Assembly: GCA_019454045.1 (NCBI GenBank)
Contig: SKCR01023431.1
Coordinates: forward strand, 186,001 to 250,000
Direction of reading: 5' to 3'
Source: Zanthoxylum bungeanum
Taxonomy: Eukaryota; Streptophyta; Magnoliopsida; Sapindales; Rutaceae
Length of the DNA: 64,000 nucleotides
The notes under the pieces are model-generated. The model saw only the letters and a program-made list of their open reading frames with translations. It was not told where the DNA came from and made no database searches. Both the position numbers and the translations under genes were made by a program. Positions 57,375 to 64,000 of this stretch are shown here, in pieces (within the stretch, counting starts at the first letter, position 1; every line of letters begins with the position of its first letter).

Positions 57375-57742
57375 GTAAGTTTCTCGTTTCTTCGAATATT
57401 TGTAATACTCTGTGCTTTGTTTTAATTCGCTTTTGTTAGATCAGGTTGTTTATTAGGGTTTATGATTTAATTACTTTTTTTTTCTTAAATTTGATTTGTT
57501 CTAAATAATTTCCTGCTGTAAGCGCGTTATGAATTTTGTAGAATTTGATTTACAAATGTTGATATTTTACGAAATTAGAAATATGTGTGTTTTCTGTTGG
57601 CTGATAGTGAAAAGTATTATTTAATAATTGGCAAAAAAAAAAAAAAACCTCTAGTTATTGAGTGAGTTTGATCCTGTGCTGATATATTGTGCTTTACATT
57701 TGCAATTCACATAATTCATATCCTTTTTGAATTTTATTTTAG
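57375..57742 (+). other. 5' UTR intron of the TRB gene
   Basis: A GCAG/GTAAGTTT donor at 57375 and a TTTTATTTTAG acceptor ending 57742 predict a leader intron that places a 9-nt leader before the ATG. Inferred from splice signals only. Confidence 0.5.
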
Positions 57743-57751
57743 CTATTCTTT

Positions 57752-60332
57752 ATGGGTGCCCCGAAGCAGAAGTGGACACAAGAAGAAGAAGCCGCTTTGA
57801 AAGCTGGGGTTGTCAAACACGGAGCTGGAAAATGGCGCACAATACTTAAAGATCCCGAATTTAGTAGTGTCTTGTATCTGCGTTCTAATGTTGATCTCAA
57901 GGTAAGTTGTTTTTACAGTTTTTGTCTATTTATATTGGGTATATGCCTTTTGGTAAACTCGTTGATAGTGTGATGGTGATTTATATGTTTGGTTTTGATG
58001 TGGGGTAGGACAAGTGGAGAAATATGAGTGTGATGTCAAATGGATGGGGATCACGAGAGAAATCTAGGTTTAATGTGAAAAGAATACCGCATATTGCAAA
58101 ATCAGAAGAGAACCCTTTAGCTCTGAGTGTTACCGTTGTTCAAAGTGATGAGGAAGAAATTGTGGATGCTAAACCACTCGCAGATACTGGTGCTTTGCCT
58201 CGGATTGCTGCTGCACCCAAGAGATCTATTGTAAGGTTGGACATATTTGTTTTCACTACCATGATTGCGAGTTTGTTGATGAAAATTTTCAGCTTTGTGA
58301 CTTAAAAACATCTTAAGTAATTTGATTATGTGTGGTGCTTCCACTTTGAAATATGTCGTATGCTCCAAATCCAATGCCATTTATGATTATACTCTGCATG
58401 AAATGAGCAGTAGTAGATTGTATTTCCATTACGTGAATCTTGAAACATCGTTAAGTTCTTTGTTTTCATTTTTATAGGTTGGATAACCTTATAATGGAGG
58501 CTATAACTACGTTGAAGGAGCCTGGGGGTTCTAATAAGACAACCATCACTGCATATATAGAGGTACTTCTCTATTTGAGGGAAAACAAAAGCGTTGTAGA
58601 ATTTTTTGGTTCCTATGTTATGGGAACTTTTCTTTCTGGTTTTGATGTTATTGTTAATCTTATTGAAGATTACTGCATTATCTTAAAATTGGACATTATA
58701 GATAATGGCTTTTGATTAGAGTCAGGTTGATACACGTAGAAGGATTTTCAATTTTCAACTTTTTACCAATGTTGTATGAAGCTGATGAAAATTGAGGCTG
58801 GAAATGAGTACTGGACCGGATGATACTTTGACAAAATTGGACTTCCTGATATCAGCGGGAGCACTATGTTTTTCACCTTTGCGTAGTTCGTATTGACCAC
58901 ACACCCTTCACTTAGCCGTGTATTGGACATATAGGCATGGTCTCACGACTTTGCAATTGGATATGCTTGTTGTTGCTCCTTGACCTTGAGTGTTTCATGT
59001 GTTTTATTGAGTGCGCGCGCACGCGCGCACACACACATATTTGGAAGACATAATATGTATCTGCATATTTACTAATTTAGTTGTCTTACTTGAATGACTT
59101 TCACTTAATATTTATTCTGCAGGAGCAATACTGGGCACCTCCAGACTTTAAGAGGCTATTGTCAGCTAAATTAAAGTATTTGGCAGCAACTGGAAAACTC
59201 GTTAAGGTACTCTTTCATTACAAACCTGTGATGTACTGATAACTGATTGGATAAACGCTATACTTTGATTTCATTAACCTTAATGAAATCAAATTGTGGT
59301 ACTTGCCATTAGTGACCAAGGATCTTTTAAACATTTGAATCAAAATATGTGGTAACAACTTAACATTGTGTTCTCAAAGACTTTGGCATTGCTTCTATCT
59401 GCTTCCCAATTTAGATTGGTGGAACAGTATTTGGAATTGATTATGATTTCTCTATGACAATCTGTATCTTAATTTTGATTGAATTTATTATTGCACGAAC
59501 TGCCCAATTTCTTGGTTTGATCATTGATGCTTGATTGGGTGTAATTTTAATCCATTATTATGATTAGCGAATTCTTTCCTATGCCCACGTGAAACCACTT
59601 TGACTAGGAACCAAATATACCTGAAAATTGGTTTGTTGTCCTAGTGATAGTAGTTTGACCGTGTACTAAGTTTGGATTTGATGCCGGTTTGTAATTTTGT
59701 CCTTGCAGATTAAACGCAAATATCGGATTGCACCTACTCTACCTTTTCAGGACAGACTGGAGGGAAGGCAGAGGATTTCTCATAAAGTCAATAATGATGA
59801 CATCAGTGTTCTTACAAAATCTCAGATTGATCTAGAGTTAGCCAAGATAAGGAGTATGACTCCACAAGAGGCCGCTGCAGCTGCTGCTCGAGCAGTTGCA
59901 GAGGCTGAAGCTGCCATAGCAGAAGCTGAAGAAGCAGCAAGGGAGGCAGAGGCAGCGGAAGCTGATGCAGAAGTTGCACAAGCATTTGCAGAAGCAGCAA
60001 TGAAAACACTGAAAGGAAGAAACAACCCAAAGATGGTAATAATCATTACTATAAGTTGTTATTAATGTTGATCATATTTGCTAAGAAACTATGACTGTTT
60101 TTGCCAAGGAAAAAAGTTAAAAAACAGTAAAAAAAACACTTGTGGTCCACCTCAGGAAAATATTATCACTTTCTAAATATCGGGTTTTGCTTGGAAAGTA
60201 TGGCAAGGAATTATCAATGGCCAAAAAATGGTCATTGTATGATTTTGCTGATTGAAATTTCACTGAAGGCTATTTCTGAGCTTTTGAGTTGATGCAAATT
60301 TTATGTGAAATGTGCAGATGATACGAGCTTAA
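57752..60332 (+). CDS. TRB: Telomere repeat-binding factor, Myb/H1 (SMH/TRB) type
   Basis: Nuclear protein that binds telomeric and telo-box DNA. In Arabidopsis, relatives act in telomere upkeep and in recruiting chromatin regulators. Six exons: 57752-57901, 58009-58235, 58478-58562, 59123-59206, 59709-60035 and 60318-60332, all GT-AG with matching phases, giving 295 residues, the usual size. Residues 1-60 form a single Myb domain with [20 protein letters not shown] and the telobox-binding helix VDLKDKWRNM across the first intron. About residues 123-192 form the linker-histone H1/H5 domain ([34 protein letters not shown]). Residues about 235-285 are an Ala/Glu-rich coiled coil. The last exon adds only MIRA. 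No lesions; likely functional. Which TRB paralogue it is I cannot say. Confidence 0.93.
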
Positions 60333-61397
60333 TAAATACACTTACAGGCAATGGTGTGCAACAAACAGTGCATTATTTTGATCGATTCCTCGTTTCATGC
60401 ACGTCCTTCAGTGACATTGCCTGTATTTGTAAATGTGTTTAGGCCTTTTCCGCAAGATGACTTTCACCAGCATATCCTTTTAAAATGGTAGATCATATAT
60501 TTCCTTTTCATATGTTTCTGGTCTGCAGCTGATTTCTGGTACGTAGCTGATATGCATTGATTTGTAGAAATTACGATGTTTGGATTTTGACTGATTCACC
60601 TCTTTAATCTTTTAGGTACCTCTTTGATGGAAAGTGAATGTTCTATTTCAGTTTTTCCAGCATTGATTTTGAATTCTGCCTCATTGGATTATGATATGTA
60701 AATAGTCAATTTGTTTGCTGGAATGTATAGCTCTATAGCTTGATGTTCTTTATATTGTAATAGTTTGATGTTACTATTGTTACAATCATTTCACATTTCT
60801 GGCCCTGTCTATTTTTCTTGACTTGGGACAGAAATTTTACTGCTAAAAACAAAATGACGAAAAGATTTTGGTTCGGTTTGGTTTGGTTTGGTTTGCAGTT
60901 TGTGAAATCGCTAAGGTTCTGATCTTAATATACCTACAAGTGTAAACAATGTGGAATTTAAATCTACAACTCTATCAAAGATAAGTCTTAGAATAAAGTT
61001 TATATGGCTAAGAACACATCCTTAAATCTAATCAATTATTACTCTTAATCTAAGTAAATAATAAAGCGATGTTGGGGAAGAGCGGTTTAGGCGAAATCGT
61101 AATTTTAAAATTTTCAAAGTTGCTGAATAAATTATTTGGTATCCTATATGAATAAGTTTTCATATTTCACCTAAATATTTTTTAGATATCAAATAACGAC
61201 ATAACAAATTATGAAAACATTATGAAATTTTTAAGTAAATAATTTTTTTCGTAAAATAGCATAACGCGTTTTCGGCCGAACGGATTAATTGAAACCACAT
61301 GAGCTTGTTCAGGTCAGCCCCAATAGTTTTTAGTCTATGGATGGGCTGCTCGAACAGTGAATAGTGTTTGGGCAGTCTTTACCTGGTAAAGCTGAAT
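60333..61397. other. TRB 3' UTR and intergenic
   Basis: The first few hundred bases probably hold the TRB 3' UTR. A short GGTTT repeat lies near 60871-60896. Nothing else recognised. Confidence 0.45.
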
Positions 61398-62124
61398 TTC
61401 ACTCGGTAATGTCGTTTTTTTTATCGTTTTTGCATATTTTCACTTTGAGATAATTTCCGGTAATTATTCTAACACCTAATATACATCCAAAACATACAAA
61501 AATAAATTTTAACAATCTGAAAAATTCAAATCCTGTCTAGGTCAAAACAAAATCGATTTTTGGGTAATTAATCATGTTTTTTCAAGCTTTAATCCAACTA
61601 AAATCAAGATTAATCAAATTAATCTAACAACCAAACAAAGCCACCATAAAAGAAAAACCCTACAATAAATATAGGCGAGTGATCATTACGCTCTAGAATG
61701 ACAACCAAGTTTTCAAACAATAAATTGAACTCAAATTACTTAATCTAGCTCCAAATAAGTTTTCACTCGGTAATACCGTTTTTCATCGTTTTACGTATTT
61801 TCACTCTGAAATAATTTCTGACAATTATTCTAACACCCAATATACATACAAAACATACAAAAACAAATTTTAACAATATGAAAAATTCAATTCTGTCCAG
61901 GTCAAAACAGAATCGATTTTTGGGTCAATTAACCATGTTTTTTCAAGCTTTAATCCAACTAAAATCAAGATTAATCAAATTAATCCAACAACCAAACAAA
62001 GCCACCATAAAAGAAAAACCCTATAACAATTATAGGCGAGTGGTTATTACACTCTAGAATGTCAACCAAATTTTCAAACAACAAATTGAACTCAAATTAC
62101 CTTAATCTAGCTCCAAATAAGTTT
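61398..62124. repeat. Direct tandem duplication, unit about 364 bp
   Basis: 61398-61761 and 61762-62124 are nearly the same, both beginning TTCACTCGGTAAT and ending CTCCAAATAAGTTT. Noncoding, AT-rich. Differences are scattered single bases. Confidence 0.9.
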
Positions 62125-62546
62125 ACACATGCTACAAGTCACTTAATCTTTCAACCAAATCAAAAAGCTCCAAAATTAGAGTAAAAGAAAAAAAATCTCT
62201 ACATCTCTTGCTTTTAACAAGAACAATAAAAAACAATTTTCTAAAAATAAAGAAAACAAAAAAAAATTACATTTAATCTTCTAAGTCTTCTTCCAAAAAT
62301 TTTTCTTGATGATTCTTTTTTCTCTACTCTCGTTGGGGTTTTTCTTCTTTTTTTTTTTCCCCTTTTTTCAAGGTTGAAGAAGAGCTAGGTTCGGCCAACC
62401 CACCAAAAAACAAAGAAGAGAAAATAATTTTCTTTAAATACATAATATGGCCTAATATTTGGGGTCGTTTTGGTAAAAAATAATTATTCAAAATAGTAAT
62501 CAAATAAAGCTTGGTAAAGAAGCTAACCAAATGGCCTAATATTTAC

Positions 62547-63105
62547 TAGGGGTGTTCGCGGTGCGGTTCGGGGCGGTTTTTTTTTGTATTTTACTTCAAA
62601 CCGCGCGGGTTGGCGGTTTGGGAAATTAGAAAACGAACCGCAAATTTGATAAGGAAAACCGCGGCGGTTCGGGTTGGCGGTTTAGCGGTTTGGGCGGTTC
62701 GGGTCGGCGGTTTGGATTATAAATTTTTTTTAAAGAAAATTTTGTGTGTTTTCACATTATAATTGAAGAAAAAATTACATAATTTTCATTTATTCATTAC
62801 ATATTGTTATATGATCATTAAATATCTTAATTTTCATAGTTTAAGAAGAAGAAAAATATAAAATAATATTTAATTTGTACGCGGGTCGGCGGTTTAGGCG
62901 GTTCGGGTCACGGTTCGAGTCAAAATATGCGGTTTGGGCGGTTTACGGTTTGACATTGGTCAAAACGCACACCGACCCGAAATTTGCGGTTCGATTCGGT
63001 GCGGTTCAAAATTATTTTTAATATTTTTTCAAACCGCACGGTTCGGTTCGGTGCGGTGCGGTTCGATGCGGTTCGCGGTTTGACCCGAAATTGTGTTCAC
63101 CCCTA
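62547..63105. mobile_element. hAT MITE, GCGGTTCGG family
   Basis: 559 bp, from TAGGGGTGTTCGCGG to TTGTGTTCACCCCTA with a perfect 8-bp TSD ATATTTAC (62539-62546 and 63106-63113). The ends are packed with GCGGTTTG and GGTTCGG motifs around an AT-rich core. Noncoding. Confidence 0.93.
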
Positions 63106-63113
63106 ATATTTAC

Positions 63114-64000
63114 CACATATCACAAATAATATATAATAAATAATTAAGTCACTTCACACTTGTAAAGTAAAAATTAAATAAGTCAAATACAACTAATCTA
63201 CTTTACAAGTGTCAACAAACCACTTGTCAAAAAATATGTATCTAATCTAATCATGTATCAAATAAAAATACATATTTTGAAAGACCAAAAAGTACCACAG
63301 CATGTGTAGTTTCGTTTATCGATTAAGCAATTCGAATTAACTGGTTTAATCCGATAAAATATTATGAATAATCAGTATTACTTATAACGTGTTGCGCAAG
63401 TGCTCAACGAGTACACTTCATATTATGAGACTTTCTAAGTTCATGTTTATCTGTCACGGAATCCAATTCCATGTCCATAATTCACCCACTCGTAAATTAT
63501 GACGACCACATATAAATTGACTGAACTATACAAGTCGAGATCATCGCATATGTATAATCCCTCTGCCACATGTAATACATATTTATACCAGAGATATAGA
63601 TACAAACGTCAAATCTCTAAGGTATAATATAGTCGACTTATAAATTTGTGATCTCTTAATAATACTCAGAACTTTCTTCCGTAGTGTATCACAACCATGG
63701 ATTTAAAAGATCGCAAACACGTGTAGGATACCTATGCTCTATACACAGGATTTACGAATTTTATCTTGATACACACTGGATATCATAAGCATCAGTCCAC
63801 ACCCAACAAACAGGCGGAGGTCTAACCTAAATAGGTCGGTGATATGACTACCATGAAAGTGTGGAGGATAACTCATATATCCACTATGGTATCTCAAGTC
63901 TAAAAACCATTATGTTACTCGATTCGAGAAGATTACTATTAATATTAATGTACCGTCTATTAGAAAATCTTCAGTGAGTCGCTCAATATTTATCAAATAA
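63114..64000. other. Unclassified, possibly repetitive
   Basis: About 890 bp with no gene. The part from about 63300 is less AT-rich than its surroundings and may be part of an LTR running off the window, but no terminus or primer site is visible. Confidence 0.35.

Noticed and set aside
59812..60046. Leu- or Ala-rich open frames on the minus strand
   Set aside because: Shadows of the Ala/Glu coiled-coil exon of the TRB gene.

Overview
The window is nuclear DNA of a flowering plant, most probably a eudicot. The evidence is spliced genes with GT-AG introns for plant-type protein families (MRS2 magnesium transporter, CYSTM protein, Myb/H1 telomere-repeat-binding factor), Copia and Tat/Ogre-type Gypsy retroelements, CACTA and hAT elements, and a tRNA-derived SINE. 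I cannot name the species. Only two host genes look intact: a CYSTM gene (51622-53234) and a TRB/SMH gene (57752-60332). A third, an MRS2-like gene at the left edge, is a pseudogene split by a Copia element.

Layout. 1-7222: MRS2 pseudogene with Copia element E (525-6737) inside a coding exon. 7556-about 9690: truncated CACTA element. 10133-about 41112: a four-level retrotransposon nest, each inner level bounded by a 5-bp target-site duplication (TSD). D is a Sirevirus-like Copia relic. A is a minus-strand Tat/Ogre-type Gypsy element, 10466-37144, TSD CTGAG, inserted in the gag of D. B is a plus-strand relative of A without coding capacity, 21197-34703, TSD AGTGT, inserted in the upstream LTR of A. 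C is a gag-only Gypsy element, 25591-30989, TSD AATAC, inserted in the 3' repeat array of B. 41113-46995: a PP2C-like remnant, a TRIM-like element carrying a CACTA MITE, a possible Helitron end and a SINE. 46999-50691: a complete CACTA element with an internally deleted, fused transposase gene. 50695-64000: gene-bearing DNA with three hAT MITEs, a second SINE, a possible solo LTR and a local tandem duplication.

Nearly every element I can read is non-autonomous. E is riddled with stops yet has almost identical LTRs; A lacks reverse transcriptase; B lacks gag and pol; C and D have gag only; the complete CACTA lacks the catalytic part of its transposase; TRIM, MITEs and SINEs encode nothing. They must have been moved by machinery encoded elsewhere.

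The most unusual signal is noncoding. A roughly 53-bp unit built on the palindrome CGTTCGAACG forms arrays in the 5' leader of E (Copia), the LTRs of A and B (Gypsy) and the LTR of D (Copia). A second module of about 96 nt occurs in the LTRs of A and B and in D. Its variants differ by changes on both sides of predicted helices, so base pairing is kept. A third module, repeated within the A and B LTRs, shows the same kind of structure-keeping change. These look like shared RNA or regulatory cassettes moving between unrelated retrotransposon superfamilies.
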